A DNA stretch of 64,000 nt from Phytopythium helicoides (Eukaryota; Oomycota; Peronosporomycetes; Pythiales; Pythiaceae), in NCBI GenBank assembly GCA_024867545.1, contig JANFNE010000050.1, forward strand, positions 124,001-188,000. Reading direction: 5' to 3'. This document shows, piece by piece, positions 9,405 through 19,894 of this stretch. Each line of letters opens with the position of its first letter. Within the stretch, counting starts at the first letter, position 1. The notes beneath the pieces are model-generated. The model made no database searches. It was not told the origin of the DNA and saw only the letters and a list, made by a program, of their open reading frames with translations. The position numbers and the translations under genes are program-made.

Positions 9405-12158
9405 ATGACGCCGCGTCGCTGGCTGCTGGCGGCCGCGCTGTGCGCTGCGCTTGCGGATGCGACGGCGGAGGCGACGGCGGGCGACGAGGCGCGCGCGCTG
9501 CTCTCGTTCGGCGACTCGGGCGGCGTCGAGGGATCGCTGAGCGTCGGCGAGGACGGCGCGGCGCTCTCCGTGTCGGCGCTCGGTGTCAGCGTGAGCGCGC
9601 GGCTGTCGACGGCGACTGGCGACGAGAGCAGCGACGGCAGCAGCAGCAGCAGCTCCAAGGACGGCAGCAAGGGCAGCAGCAGCGACAGCAGCGCCAAGGA
9701 CAGCAGCAAGGACGGCGACAGCGATACCAGCGGCAGCTCCGGAGATAGCGACGGCACCAACAGCGGCAAGGCAGCGGACAGCAAGGACGACTCGAGCGCG
9801 AGCAAGGCGACGACAGACAGCCCCGCGACCAGCACCCCCGCGACGGGACTGACCATCTCGACGTCCATCGGAGGCGCCAGCGCGACCTTCTCGATCGGAT
9901 TCAATGCAGGGACAGGCAGCACGTCGAGCCCGACGACCACCTCGCCGTCGAGCAATGGAAGCAGCAAGGACTCGAGCTCGTCCAAAGCCAACAGTGATGG
10001 GTCAAAGGACTCGACGACTGCGCCGAGCCCGCCGTCGTCGACGACGGGCAGCACGTCGAGCTACTCCGGCGACCAAGCAACACCCACGCCGAGCACCTCT
10101 AACAACTCGGATGGTAGCAGCAACACGAGCGGAGCGCCGTCACCAAGTACCGAAGACAACAACAGCAACAACTCCCCATCAGCAGATACCTCCCCATCAC
10201 CGACCTCACAGTCGCCGTCCACATCCTCAGATGGTCTCAACAACTTGGGTGTGTCGATTGACATAACGTTGAGCCCATCCGGTGTTGGCGTTTCGGCGTC
10301 CACATCACCAGCCACTGCCTCAATTACGACTGGAAGTACCGCCGGCACACCGCAACCACAAGATGAGAGCACGACTTCGCCATCAATTGACGCCCCCGTG
10401 ACAGCAACCGACACCCCCGTGACAGCAACCGACGCACCAGTGACAGCAACCGACGCACCAGTGACAGCAACTGATGCACCAGTGACAGCAACAGCAACGG
10501 ACATCCCTGTGACAACAACCGACGCACCCGTGACAGCAACTGATGCGCCAGCTACAGATGGGTTTCTTTCCTTGGGATCATCGGCAGAAAACGCGCCAGC
10601 AAGCACTACTGCCGCTCCCGATGTCACAGATACTGCTACGGGAGATGCGAGTACCAGTGGTAGCGGGAGTGCTGGCGTGGCAACCGCTATCCCCGTTGAA
10701 ACGTCCGCTACGTCCACCGAGACGGCGGTTCCAACTGATCCAGCCACAGGGGGTGGAGATCAGGCTTCATCGACTATGGACGATGACATTTCTTTTGGCG
10801 ACGTCGGATCAAACGAGACGACAACGGAAGCTCCTGGGGCTGATACGGGGTCCCAAGACACTTCGACTACGATCACGTTGCCGACAAATACCAACCAAAC
10901 GGCGACTGTGCCTTTAAAGAACTCAACTGCAACTGCAAAGCCGTCCACAAATTCTTCATCATCCACGTCGGATGATGATTCCTCTTCGGACGAATCTTCG
11001 TCTTACAAGGGCAAGACATCGAACAAAAATAAGCAGAAGCGCTGGAGCGGCAGTGGTTCGTTCCACTCCTCGCGAAATGGCAACAACGTACACGATGGGT
11101 CGGCAAGTCTAAGCTCTGATGTGAGCAGCCTGGCAGGCAACAGTGGTGGCAGTGATGGAAACTCCAAGTCAGAAACGTCAGGCAGCGAAATCAAGGGCTC
11201 CCAGCTTGTTCCTGGCGCTTCGGACGTGTCCACAGCGACAGGCTCGTTCTACGCCGTCAGCACTGGGTCGATCATGGCGGTCGTTGGTGTCATCGGGGGC
11301 ATTGTCGGGATCTTGGCCATGTTTGCGGTCATCGGTCGGAGACAGTACGGCCGTGACGACAACGACAGCCCACTTCCACCTGCATTCAACATGGACGGCA
11401 GCGATTCCCTCGCGCGGCTGTCTCCGACCTTCTTGCAAGACAATTCGATATCAGGTATCCTGTCAAGCAACCGATCCAACACTGCATACCAAGACGCAGT
11501 CCTGTGCTCTCAGCGAAGTGGAATCAGCATCGCAGCTGTGTTGGGGTCAAGCACAGTCTCAGGGTGGGGACGCGGAGCTGATGGTGGCGGTGGTGCCGCT
11601 GCTGCTAGCGCATCAAACGTTGGCGCATCGAGAGCTCAATCGGGCGGCTTGACGACCAGCGCCGCGTGGGCTGCAGCGCTGGAAGCGAGCGGCATGGCCG
11701 CGACCGATGAGGCGCGCAACACGAGTCTCTCGGCGGTGCTGTCGTCGGTGGGCAGCGAAAGCAGCGACGAGAGCGACTCGTGGAGCTCGGTGCTGGTCTC
11801 GGACTGCGAGCGCGACCGTGGTATGTCCCGCAACACCCGAGATACGACGCTGAGCGCGCTAACAGTCGGCATGCTGTCGGACACGAACAGCAGCCGGCTG
11901 TACGGCAGCAGCGGGTACAGCGCCAGGTACGCGGACGACGCCATGTCCGCGGCACTCTCGGCGCCCGACAGCGCGAGCCGCATCGCGCGCGCCAACACCC
12001 GGTTCATGAGCGCGGGGTCGACGTACCAGCCGAGCGTGCTGCCGGTCGACAACGAGCGCCGAGAGGACTCGCTGCTCGCGCCGCGGTCGCCGTCGGCGTC
12101 GTCGACGTTCGCAGACAGCAGTGCGTCGGCCTTCAGCTCGCGCTCGAGCGCCGCGTGA
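9405..12158 (+). CDS. Mucin-like secreted/type I membrane protein
   Basis: 917 residues in one exon. The N-terminal signal peptide (RRWLLAAALCAALADATA) is followed by about 590 residues dominated by Ser, Thr, Asp, Gly and Pro, expected to be heavily O-glycosylated. They include a heptad-type repeat around APVTATD (about residues 330-385). A single transmembrane helix at about 622-646 (IMAVVGVIGGIVGILAMFAV) is followed by a basic stop-transfer (GRRQYGR). A roughly 270-residue Ser-rich tail would be cytoplasmic. Three short beta-like segments (LGVSVSARLS, LTISTSIGG, LGVSIDITLSPSG) recur in the ectodomain. Such proteins are common at the oomycete cell surface. The role here is unknown; adhesion or wall contact is an inference. 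Confidence 0.8.
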   Translation: MTPRRWLLAAALCAALADATAEATAGDEARALLSFGDSGGVEGSLSVGEDGAALSVSALGVSVSARLSTATGDESSDGSSSSSSKDGSKGSSSDSSAKDSSKDGDSDTSGSSGDSDGTNSGKAADSKDDSSASKATTDSPATSTPATGLTISTSIGGASATFSIGFNAGTGSTSSPTTTSPSSNGSSKDSSSSKANSDGSKDSTTAPSPPSSTTGSTSSYSGDQATPTPSTSNNSDGSSNTSGAPSPSTEDNNSNNSPSADTSPSPTSQSPSTSSDGLNNLGVSIDITLSPSGVGVSASTSPATASITTGSTAGTPQPQDESTTSPSIDAPVTATDTPVTATDAPVTATDAPVTATDAPVTATATDIPVTTTDAPVTATDAPATDGFLSLGSSAENAPASTTAAPDVTDTATGDASTSGSGSAGVATAIPVETSATSTETAVPTDPATGGGDQASSTMDDDISFGDVGSNETTTEAPGADTGSQDTSTTITLPTNTNQTATVPLKNSTATAKPSTNSSSSTSDDDSSSDESSSYKGKTSNKNKQKRWSGSGSFHSSRNGNNVHDGSASLSSDVSSLAGNSGGSDGNSKSETSGSEIKGSQLVPGASDVSTATGSFYAVSTGSIMAVVGVIGGIVGILAMFAVIGRRQYGRDDNDSPLPPAFNMDGSDSLARLSPTFLQDNSISGILSSNRSNTAYQDAVLCSQRSGISIAAVLGSSTVSGWGRGADGGGGAAAASASNVGASRAQSGGLTTSAAWAAALEASGMAATDEARNTSLSAVLSSVGSESSDESDSWSSVLVSDCERDRGMSRNTRDTTLSALTVGMLSDTNSSRLYGSSGYSARYADDAMSAALSAPDSASRIARANTRFMSAGSTYQPSVLPVDNERREDSLLAPRSPSASSTFADSSASAFSSRSSAA
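10388..10552 (+). repeat. 21-nt tandem repeat encoding APVTATD units
   Basis: About eight imperfect units (GACGCACCAGTGACAGCAAC type) inside the mucin-like gene, encoding Thr-rich heptads. One unit carries an extra ACAGCA. Typical of length-variable mucin repeats. Confidence 0.9.
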
Positions 12159-12534
12159 CGGGCGGCGCGCGTGCAAGTCGCGTCTTGGTGTAGCCATCTA
12201 TCTATTGATCCAAGAATCTAGACGAGTGACGTACGTGTGAGACGATGGATCCAACTCATGTTCGCGTCGTTTGGCCGCTGGGATCTTTCGACCACCATGA
12301 TTTTTTTAGAACTCTAGTCCGTGGATGGCGCAGAGCTGTCTGGGCGAGTGCTGGTGGCAACCTGTAGGCGCTGCCGCTGCAGGTGACCGAGGGCGAGCAG
12401 CATGAGTCATGACTGTAAGTTCCGTAAGTGATATTATTGCTACCGCATATGCTTTGGTCGTAGTATCCCATCGTCTCCTCTCGCGCCCCTCCCCCAGTCG
12501 TTCGCCACGCTGGGTCGGCAGGGAGCGCAGTGCC
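12159..12534. other. Convergent intergenic region
   Basis: 376 bp between the 3' ends of the mucin-like and kinase genes. I see no feature beyond presumed 3' untranslated regions. Confidence 0.4.
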
Positions 12535-13669
12535 CTAAAACTCGTCAAACACGTCAAACGCGGCCTTGTCCTCGCCAAAGAGCACCACCGAGTCGTCCAT
12601 GGGCGAGTCCGGGTACTCGTCAAAGTTCTGGTGGTCGCCCGGGCCACCAATGTGCGGCAGGTACGGCGCCGGCACAGTGCAGTTGAGCACCGCGTCCCAA
12701 TCCACCTTGCTGAAGTATTTGTGCCGCTTCACGTCCTCCGAGCCGCCGCGTAAGCAGCCTGCAAGTTGCGCGAACAAGTCAGTGAGACACAGCAATCTTG
12801 CCGTGAGCAAGGGAAACAAACTTACCGAGGCGCTTGGTCCGGTCCTGCGCGAGCAATTTCTTGATGAGGTCCTTGGCCTTGGCGTCTATGTGCTTGGGGA
12901 ACTCGACCTTGCCGTTCAGGATCTTCTGGTAGATGCCGAACGGGTTCTCGTCGTAGAAGGGCGGGTAGCCCGCGAGCATCTCGTATATGAGGATGCCGAG
13001 CGCCCACCAGTCGACCGACTTTCCGTGGCCCTTGCTCTGGATGATCTCTGGGGCGAGGTACTCTGGGGTGCCGCATAGCGTCCACGTGCGGTCCTCGACG
13101 ATCTTGGCGAAGCCGAAGTCTGTGATCTTGAGCGAGCCCTGCGCCGTAATGAGCAGGTTCTCTGGCTTGAGGTCTCGGTATATGATGTGCTGGGCGTGCA
13201 GGTACGAGAGCGCAAGCACGAGCTGCGATGCGTAGAAGCACGCGACGTGGTCTGCGAAGCGTCCCTGCCTGCGCAGGAAGGAGAACAGCTCTCCGCCCTG
13301 CACGTACTCTAGCACGAGGTATAGTCTCCGCTCGTCCTGGAAGTGTCCAAGGTAGCTGATGATGAACGGGTGCTGGATCTTGCTGAGGATCTCGACCTCG
13401 CACTTGATGTGGTGCAGCTGCTGCAGGCGCAGGATCTCGCTCTTCTTGAGGATCTTGAGCGCGTGGAAGGCTCCTGCCGCGCCGCGCAGCTGCACGAGCC
13501 GCACGCGTCCGAAGGTGCCGGTGCCGAGCGTGGCCAGCAGCTCAAAGTCGTCGAGCGAGAAGCGCGCGCGTTCGCGTTCGCGTTCGCGTTCGGCGCTCAC
13601 AGGCGCAGCAGGCTGCACCATCTCCTCTGGCGCGTCCTTGTCCTCTGGCGCCGCCTTCTTGCGGAACAT
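12535..13669 (-). CDS. cAMP-dependent protein kinase catalytic subunit-like (AGC kinase)
   Basis: Two exons, 13669-12826 and 12758-12535, with a 67-nt intron (GTAAG...TTGCAG), give about 355 residues. All key kinase motifs are present: Gly-loop GTGTFGRV (about residue 48), Lys in HALKILKK, YRDLKPEN with catalytic Asp166, DFG, activation loop TWTLCGTPEYLAPE and the AGC C-tail (NFDEYPDS). The protein ends in FDEF, like the FTEF hydrophobic motif of PKA-C. Without splicing the frame would end early in exon 1 read-through and lose the AGC tail. The N-terminus carries an ERERERER run from a hexanucleotide repeat. It is expected to phosphorylate Ser/Thr under cAMP control in the cytosol. It faces bZIP copy C across a divergent promoter. 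Confidence 0.92.
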
Positions 13670-14521
13670 GGCGGGGGTTCGTCAGTCTGCGAGACGGGCC
13701 GGCAGTAAACAGCGAGGCGCGGGCCTGTGGGCGCGCGAGGCAGCGCCGGCGGGCAACGCAACGGGCGGCGCGACGCCTGCAGCGCGGGGGTTTCGCACTG
13801 GCGCGGCCTCGATATAGAAGCTCCGTGGGGCGCGGTTCAACTTGCCAGCGGGGAGGAGTGTGGACCACGCCACGGAAAAGATCATGCAACATTCGAGCAA
13901 CATGCTAGGCACAAACTGGGCGATGCACAAAAAAAGGGCCTCTGTTCCGCGAACGTGCTTCATGTCAGCGACATTAAGGATTTTCAGAGGTATACACATA
14001 CGTTTTCGGAGGCATTAATTCTCGAGCGTGATTGGTTAGGTTTTGGACCAATCCTCGTGCAAGTACACGCCAGCCGAGACCGGTATGTACAGGTACTGTA
14101 CCGGTGGCTCACATCAACTCACCAATACCAACCAACATCAACACGGCCGCAACCCTACGTACCTGTGATGCATCCATCGCCACCAGAGCACTCTTCGGAC
14201 CATGGAGCGTATCTAGTAGCTAGTCGTCTGCAACGTGATTGACAGCGGCGTCTGGGGAGCAGTCGATTAATCTCGCTCCGCATTGAACACGACGAGCCGG
14301 GCAGTGCTCGGCGAGTTTGCGGTGGCACCTGTAATCACTCTTGCTGGCCGTGATCGACTTTCCGGCGGATTTCGCGTATTCTTGTACTTGTTAGAGTAAA
14401 CTCCTCTCGCACAATCACAGTTCGTTCGCGTCATCGCGGGATTAGCGCATCGACTTGCTATTGAGGAACAAATCGTGTGATAACGTCCGCGCCACAACGT
14501 AATTCGCCACTCCGCGACAAG
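13670..14521. promoter_or_regulatory. Divergent region between kinase and bZIP copy C
   Basis: 850 bp holding both promoters. Parts are distantly similar to 16991-17439 upstream of copy E: GTGTGGACCACGC near 13858 and 16991, an ACCGGTATGT element, and GATTGACAG-TGGC. The match becomes near-perfect only from about 14460. An ATTGGTT/ACCAATCC pair at about 14030-14055 is an inverted CCAAT-type motif. Confidence 0.45.
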
Positions 14522-15781
14522 ATGACACTTCAGGGCTTCCGTCTCCCCTCGCCAGCCTCTCTGATCGATCCCACGACCAGAGACCGCCCAGCGGCGCTTC
14601 CCTCCGCTTCGTTTCTCGAATCGAAGGGTCCTTCGACGCACCAAGAACAAATCATGCGCTCGCCGTCTCTCGCGACCTCCTCAATATCATCCGTGCCGCC
14701 TTTGAGAACATTCGGCGCCATGAGAGATCACGTAAATCGCTTCACAAACAGACCGATCGACAGCGACGCTCTCATCCGACCAGTGCAGGCTAGTGGACTC
14801 AGTTGGCGTCATGTTCAGTCGGAGGACGGATTGTCCCCTGTACGTGGATGGACGATGACCGAGTCCGATCGCAGCAGCTTCGACGCGCGCTACTCGACTG
14901 GTGAGAGCCGCGTGTCGCCACCAACCTACCCATTCAAGTCGATGCAAAAGAATCTGGAGCGAGTCAAACCCGTCAAGACTGCTCGTCGGAAAGAGCAATG
15001 CCGCAACAATCAGGCTCGATACCGCGAGCGCCAAAAACTCAAGATGGTGAGGAGTGAGGAAAAAGTGGCTGTTCTGCGGGAGCTTGTTGGTCTTCTCGAG
15101 GCCCAGCGCACGGCACTGAGGTCTTGCAAGTTTCCTGGCCCCGAATATGTTCGCCATGTTGTCTTGGGTTTCTTTCGTCGCTTTCGTCGAGGTCTCTCGG
15201 GTGCCAGCTTTGAGGATCTGGTAGCTGAGTCAGTTCCCGAATGGACGGGTGTTGGTCGTGCTGGGCGAAACCTCGCGCTGCTCAAGCAAATCGCGTTTGT
15301 TCGATGTATCGTGAGCGAGGATGCCTACCTACCAGGAGGTCAGCGGGGTCCCGAAGCTCTACTGGAACAAATCTGGCGCTACTCGGCTCTCTACACGAAC
15401 ACTCGACTGGAATTGTCAGCAATCCGCCAACTTCCAGCTTCGCATGCCGAAGCAGAGCGCGTCTTGGCAGTTGGCCGTCTCTGCGTCAGGGTGTCGGAGC
15501 CAGCTCTGGACGTCGTGTTTCCGGGTCTACGAGCACCTCTGCGACGCAGGCTGCTTGGCCGAACGCTTTTGTATGGGATGAACCTTGACTTGGAGTTTGA
15601 GAAGGTGGACGGCAGTCTATTGCTACAAATCACACGGCTGGACGTGCAAATGAATGTCATCGAGGCGCTGATGAACGTGCTGTTCGATTCGGTTGCGGTC
15701 GAGGAGGTACTCCAGCACGCCCAGATGGAGATCAGCGGGTGGATTTGTGCGATCTCGAGAGCCTCAGACCGAGAGCAGTAG
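14522..15781 (+). CDS. bZIP transcription factor, Cys-variant (copy C)
   Basis: 419 residues from the first ATG (MTLQGFRLPSPASL); upstream the frame offers only a GTG. Basic region TARRKEQCRNNQARYRERQ has Cys160 in place of the canonical Asn. The conserved C-terminal region (TGVGRAGRNLALLKQ, LLEQIWRYSALY, VVFPGL, DLEFEKVDGSLLLQ) covers about residues 235-415. It is identical to copy E over residues ~1-75 and from ~235 to the end, but differs in discrete patches between (near 76-90, 137-155 and 205-222). It has no introns and no stops and is presumably functional. Confidence 0.9.
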   Translation: MTLQGFRLPSPASLIDPTTRDRPAALPSASFLESKGPSTHQEQIMRSPSLATSSISSVPPLRTFGAMRDHVNRFTNRPIDSDALIRPVQASGLSWRHVQSEDGLSPVRGWTMTESDRSSFDARYSTGESRVSPPTYPFKSMQKNLERVKPVKTARRKEQCRNNQARYRERQKLKMVRSEEKVAVLRELVGLLEAQRTALRSCKFPGPEYVRHVVLGFFRRFRRGLSGASFEDLVAESVPEWTGVGRAGRNLALLKQIAFVRCIVSEDAYLPGGQRGPEALLEQIWRYSALYTNTRLELSAIRQLPASHAEAERVLAVGRLCVRVSEPALDVVFPGLRAPLRRRLLGRTLLYGMNLDLEFEKVDGSLLLQITRLDVQMNVIEALMNVLFDSVAVEEVLQHAQMEISGWICAISRASDREQ

Positions 15782-15960
15782 CTGGAAAAACGTCCCCACG
15801 ACCCGACCACCACTCTGTTTGACACCCCACATAATCACGCCACGCACATCAACCATGCATCTACTACTACTGGTCGGTTTCTCATCGTAGATCACGAGTC
15901 ACTGACTGTTCTCCGTACCACTCACCTCAAGGAATTCCACGAATTAACGTCGTCCTCGCG
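15782..15960. other. Short intergenic spacer, identical in both duplication units
   Basis: 179 bp between bZIP C and pseudogene D. It is repeated unchanged at 18700-18878. It must contain the old promoter of D, since D begins directly after it. No specific element is called. Confidence 0.4.
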
Positions 15961-16989
15961 ATGAGTCAGTCGCCTCCCCTCGGCGTTGGTCTCCCACAGC
16001 GCCTCCTCGAGGTCGAGATGAATCCCCGTCGGTCCAAGTCCCCGTTGGTGCCGTACTTCGATCCCCGGCGTCAGCTTGTGCGCTCGCCGATCCTCGCAGC
16101 TCCCGTCGCGGAGGAGTCAAGGACTTTCTGTGGAGTGTGGACCCGCTCGCACCATTCAACTGGTAGACCGCTGGACAGCGAGGCTTTGGTCCGCCCAGTG
16201 CTTCCTCGGCAGACGAGCTCCCTCCATGCCCGAGCCTTGTTGGAAGTGAAGCCTCCCTCTCGTGAAAGGATCCGATCAAGCGTGGGTGACGGCAAGGACT
16301 TTGGCAACTGTGCGCCCCCAAGGTCACGCACGCAGCTCTCGTACCTGCTCAATGACGAGGAGGAGGAAGAGTAAGTGAAAGAGATCGAAGCTCCCAAACG
16401 TCTCAAGACGACTCGTCGAAGAGAGCAGTGTCGCGCGAATCAAGCACGGTATCGCGAACGTCAAAAACTCAAGGTGGCGATGGCCGAGGAAGACGCGGCT
16501 TGTCTTCGCGAGCTCGTCAATCTTCTCCAAGCCCAGCGATCGTTCAAGCGAGGTTACTACTCTCCCGACAACGCATATGCTCACTATGTCGTAACAAGTC
16601 TCTTCGAGCAGTTCAGAGCTGGGATCTCGAGGATCAACTTCGACGTCCCAGTCGTTGAGCTAACTCAAATGCCTGTGGCATGGACGAGCGTCGGGTGCGC
16701 AGGAAGAAATCTGTCGCTACTCAAGCAAATCGGGCTCCATAGATGCGTCATGAGCGAGCAAGTTGACCTGGGCGACGGTCTGAGTGGTTCCGATGCGCTG
16801 TTGGAGCAATTTTGGAGATACTCGGTGCTCTACAAAAGCTTTCGCCTCGAGCTTGTGAGACTCGACCAACTTCCCACGTCAGATGTCGAGGTGGAGCGAG
16901 TCTTGGCGGTGGACAGTATCCACGTTGAGGTGACGGAGCAAACGCTTGTGGAGCATGGGTTCATCAGTTCTTGCAGATGGAGTTGCTAG
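15961..16989 (+). pseudogene. Broken bZIP gene (copy D), premature stop and lost C-terminus
   Basis: The frame starts at ATG 15961 (MSQSPPLGVGLPQ) and runs to an acidic stretch DEEEEE, then TAA at 16372-16374. It continues in the same frame with a good basic region (TTRRREQCRANQARYRERQ, Cys variant) and the bZIP C-terminal region. TAAGTG resembles a splice donor, but no acceptor exists before the basic region is already coding. At 16946 homology to copy F ends and the last ~75 residues are replaced by unrelated sequence. It could be expressed only by read-through or internal initiation, so pseudogene is the best call. Confidence 0.75.
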
Positions 16990-17439
16990 ATGTGTGGACC
17001 ACGCTATGATAGTCAATATTTATAATATTGTGCAACATGCGCGCAACATAGGTGGAACTCGACTCTCAATACCGGTAGATCGCAGTTATTGACTGTTTTC
17101 ACTGGTACCGGTATGTTGAGCGTGACCGACAAGAAGACGATGGCTTGTCTTCAGTTTGCCGCGATGCGATGCGCCAGTAGAGACCGTTTGGGACGACGGA
17201 AGTTATCTAGGACTACAATCCCATACTGTAGTTGACGTTGGCAACGCGATTGACAGTGGCAACTGGTTATCGTTTCGCTGGAGTACATATGTGTTGGCAC
17301 GACTAATTGTTGTTGTTGGAGTAAGCATTGCGTCATCCCACGGATTACTTAATGAGGGATCAGCCCTTGGACTCGTTATTGAGGAACAAATCGTGTGATA
17401 ACGTCCGCGCCACAACGTAATTCGCCACTCCGCGACAAG
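16990..17439. promoter_or_regulatory. Upstream region of bZIP copy E / duplication junction
   Basis: Begins with GTGTGGACCACGC, matching 13858 at the start of the first unit, then diverges with AT-rich sequence. It regains near-identity to the first unit at about 17378. It is an older, unconverted part of the tandem unit and must hold the promoter of copy E. Confidence 0.4.
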
Positions 17440-19894
17440 ATGACACTTCAGGGCTTCCGTCTCCCCTCGCCAGCCTCTCTGATCGATCCCACGACCAGAG
17501 ACCGCCCAGCGGCGCTTCCCTCCGCTTCGTTTCTCGAATCGAAGGGTCCTTCGACGCACCAAGAACAAATCATGCGCTCGCCGTCTCTCGCGACCTCCTC
17601 AATATCATCTGTGCCGCCTTCGAGAACATTTGGTTCCATGAGAGATCACGTATATTGGCTCGCAAACAGACCGATCGACAGCGACGCTCTCATCCGACCA
17701 GTGCAGGCTAGTGGACTCAGTTGGCGTCATGTTCAGTCGGAGGACGGATTGTCCCCTGTACGTGGATGGACGACGACCGAGTCCGATCGCAGCAGCTTCG
17801 ACGCGCGTCAGCCCGTCGGCAGTAAGTGGCTCTCGTTTGCCGAGTACCCATTCGGGTCGACGCAGAAGAAACATAAGCGAGTCAATCCCGTCAAGACTGC
17901 TCGTCGGAAAGAGCAATGCCGCAACAATCAGGCTCGATACCGCGAGCGCCAAAAACTCAAGATGGCGAGGAGTGAGGAAAAAGTGGCTGTTCTGCGGGAG
18001 CTTGTTGGTCTTCTCGAAGTTCAACGCACAGCCTCACGCTCGTGTAAGCCTCCTGGCCAAGAGCTTGTTTACCATATCGTCATGAGTCTCTTTCGTCGCT
18101 TTCGTCGAGGTCTCTCGGGTGCCAGCTTTGAGGATCTGGTAGCTGAGTCAGTTCCCGAATGGACGGGTGTTGGTCGTGCTGGGCGAAACCTCGCGCTGCT
18201 CAAGCAAATCGCGTTTGTTCGATGTATCGTGAGCGAGGATGCCTACCTACCAGGAGGTCAGCGGGGTCCCGAAGCTCTACTGGAACAAATCTGGCGCTAC
18301 TCGGCTCTCTACACGAACACTCGACTGGAATTGTCAGCAATCCGCCAACTTCCAGCTTCGCATGCCGAAGCAGAGCGCGTCTTGGCAGTTGGCCGTCTCT
18401 GCGTCAGGGTGTCGGAGCCAGCTCTGGACGTCGTGTTTCCGGGTCTACGAGCACCTCTGCGACGCAGGCTGCTTGGCCGAACGCTTTTGTATGGGATGAA
18501 CCTTGACTTGGAGTTTGAGAAGGTGGACGGCAGTCTATTGCTACAAATCACACGGCTGGACGTGCAAATGAATGTCATCGAGGCGCTGATGAACGTGCTG
18601 TTCGATTCGGTTGCGGTCGAGGAGGTACTCCAGCACGCCCAGATGGAGATCAGCGGGTGGATTTGTGCGATCTCGAGAGCCTCAGACCGAGAGCAGTAGC
18701 TGGAAAAACGTCCCCACGACCCGACCACCACTCTGTTTGACACCCCACATAATCACGCCACGCACATCAACCATGCATCTACTACTACTGGTCGGTTTCT
18801 CATCGTAGATCACGAGTCACTGACTGTTCTCCGTACCACTCACCTCAAGGAATTCCACGAATTAACGTCGTCCTCGCGATGAGTCAGTCGCCTCCCCTCG
18901 GCGTTGGTCTCCCACAGCTCCTCCTCGAGGTCGAGATGAATTCCCATCGGTCCGAGTCCCCGTTGGTGCCGTATTTCGATCCCCAGCGTCAGCTTGTGCG
19001 CTCGCCGATCCTCGCAGCTTCCGTCGCGGAGGAGTCAAGGACTTTCTGTGGAGTGTGGATCCGCTCGCACCATTCAACTGGTAGACCGCTGGACAGCGAG
19101 GCTTTGATCCGCCCAGTGCTTCCTCGGCAGACGAGCTCCCTCCATGCCCGAGCCTTGTTGGAGGTGACACCTCCCTCTTATGAATGGATCCGATCAAGCA
19201 TGGGTGACGGCAAGGACTTTGGCAACTGTGCGCCCCCAAGGTCACGCACGCAGCTCTCGTACCTGCTCGATGACGAGGAGGAGGAAGTTGAAGAGGAGGA
19301 GGAAGTCGAAGAGGAAGAGTAAGTGAAAGAGATCGAAGCTCCCAAACGTCTCAAGACGACTCGTCGAAGAGAGCAGTGTCGCGCGAATCAAGCACGGTAT
19401 CGCGAACGTCAAAAACTCAAGGTGGCGATGGCCGAGGAAGATGCGGCTTGTCTTCGCGAGCTCGTCAGTCTTCTCCAAGCCCAGCGATCGTTCAAGTGAG
19501 GTTACTACTCTCCCGACAACGCATATGCTCAATATGTCGTAACAAGTCTCTTCGAGCAGTTCAGAGCTGGGATCTCGAGGATCAACTTCGACGTCCCAGT
19601 CGTTGAGCTAACTCAAATGCCTGTGGCATGGACGAGCGTCGGGTGCGCAGGAAGAAATCTGTCGCTACTCAAGCAAATCGGGCTCCTTAGATGCGTCATG
19701 AGCGAGCAAGTTGACCTGGGCGACGGTCTGAGTGGTTCCGATGCGCTGTTGGAGCAATTTTGGAGATACTCGGTGCTCTACAAAAGCTTTCGCCTCGAGC
19801 TTGTGAGACTCGACCAACTTCCCACGTCGGATGTCGAGGTGGAGCGAGTCTTGGCGGTGGACAGTATCCACGTCTAGGTGACGGAGCAAACGCT
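17378..19894. repeat. Tandem duplication, second unit (bZIP E + pseudogene F)
   Basis: Second copy of 14460-16946. It contains a 30-nt insertion that lengthens the acidic run in pseudogene F, and two stops not present in D. F continues past the breakpoint of D into a normal bZIP C-terminus, so this unit preserves the ancestral 3' end. Confidence 0.95.
17440..18699 (+). CDS. bZIP transcription factor, Cys-variant (copy E)
   Basis: 419 residues, the tandem twin of copy C. Basic region TARRKEQCRNNQARYRERQ with Cys160. Differences from C are patchy: around residues 76-90 (SRTFGSMRDHVYWLA), 138-155 (QPVGSKWLSFAEYPFGST) and after the zipper (SRSCKPPGQELVYHIVMSLF). The remainder is identical, including about 185 C-terminal residues and the downstream spacer. 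The patchiness suggests gene conversion rather than uniform divergence. Intact, so probably a functional factor with a shifted N-terminal region. Confidence 0.9.
   Translation: MTLQGFRLPSPASLIDPTTRDRPAALPSASFLESKGPSTHQEQIMRSPSLATSSISSVPPSRTFGSMRDHVYWLANRPIDSDALIRPVQASGLSWRHVQSEDGLSPVRGWTTTESDRSSFDARQPVGSKWLSFAEYPFGSTQKKHKRVNPVKTARRKEQCRNNQARYRERQKLKMARSEEKVAVLRELVGLLEVQRTASRSCKPPGQELVYHIVMSLFRRFRRGLSGASFEDLVAESVPEWTGVGRAGRNLALLKQIAFVRCIVSEDAYLPGGQRGPEALLEQIWRYSALYTNTRLELSAIRQLPASHAEAERVLAVGRLCVRVSEPALDVVFPGLRAPLRRRLLGRTLLYGMNLDLEFEKVDGSLLLQITRLDVQMNVIEALMNVLFDSVAVEEVLQHAQMEISGWICAISRASDREQ

Larger units (their letters stand above)
14460..16946. repeat. Tandem duplication, first unit (bZIP C + pseudogene D)
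   Basis: Matches 17378-19894 almost base for base over long stretches, at an offset of 2918 bp (2948 after a 30-nt insertion in the second copy). The unit carries one intact bZIP gene and one broken one. The right end at 16946 is abrupt; beyond it the first unit runs into new sequence leading to the GTGTGGACCACGC element. Confidence 0.95.

Noticed and set aside
14477..14521. GTG at 14477 (and 17395) as start of bZIP copies C and E
   Set aside because: Nuclear eukaryotic genes rarely start at GTG. The ATG 45 nt downstream begins a good N-terminus.
16371..16390. GTAAGTG in bZIP copy D as a splice donor
   Set aside because: The next acceptors would give introns under 30 nt, or would remove the basic region, which is plainly coding right behind the stop. 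A nonsense codon is simpler.
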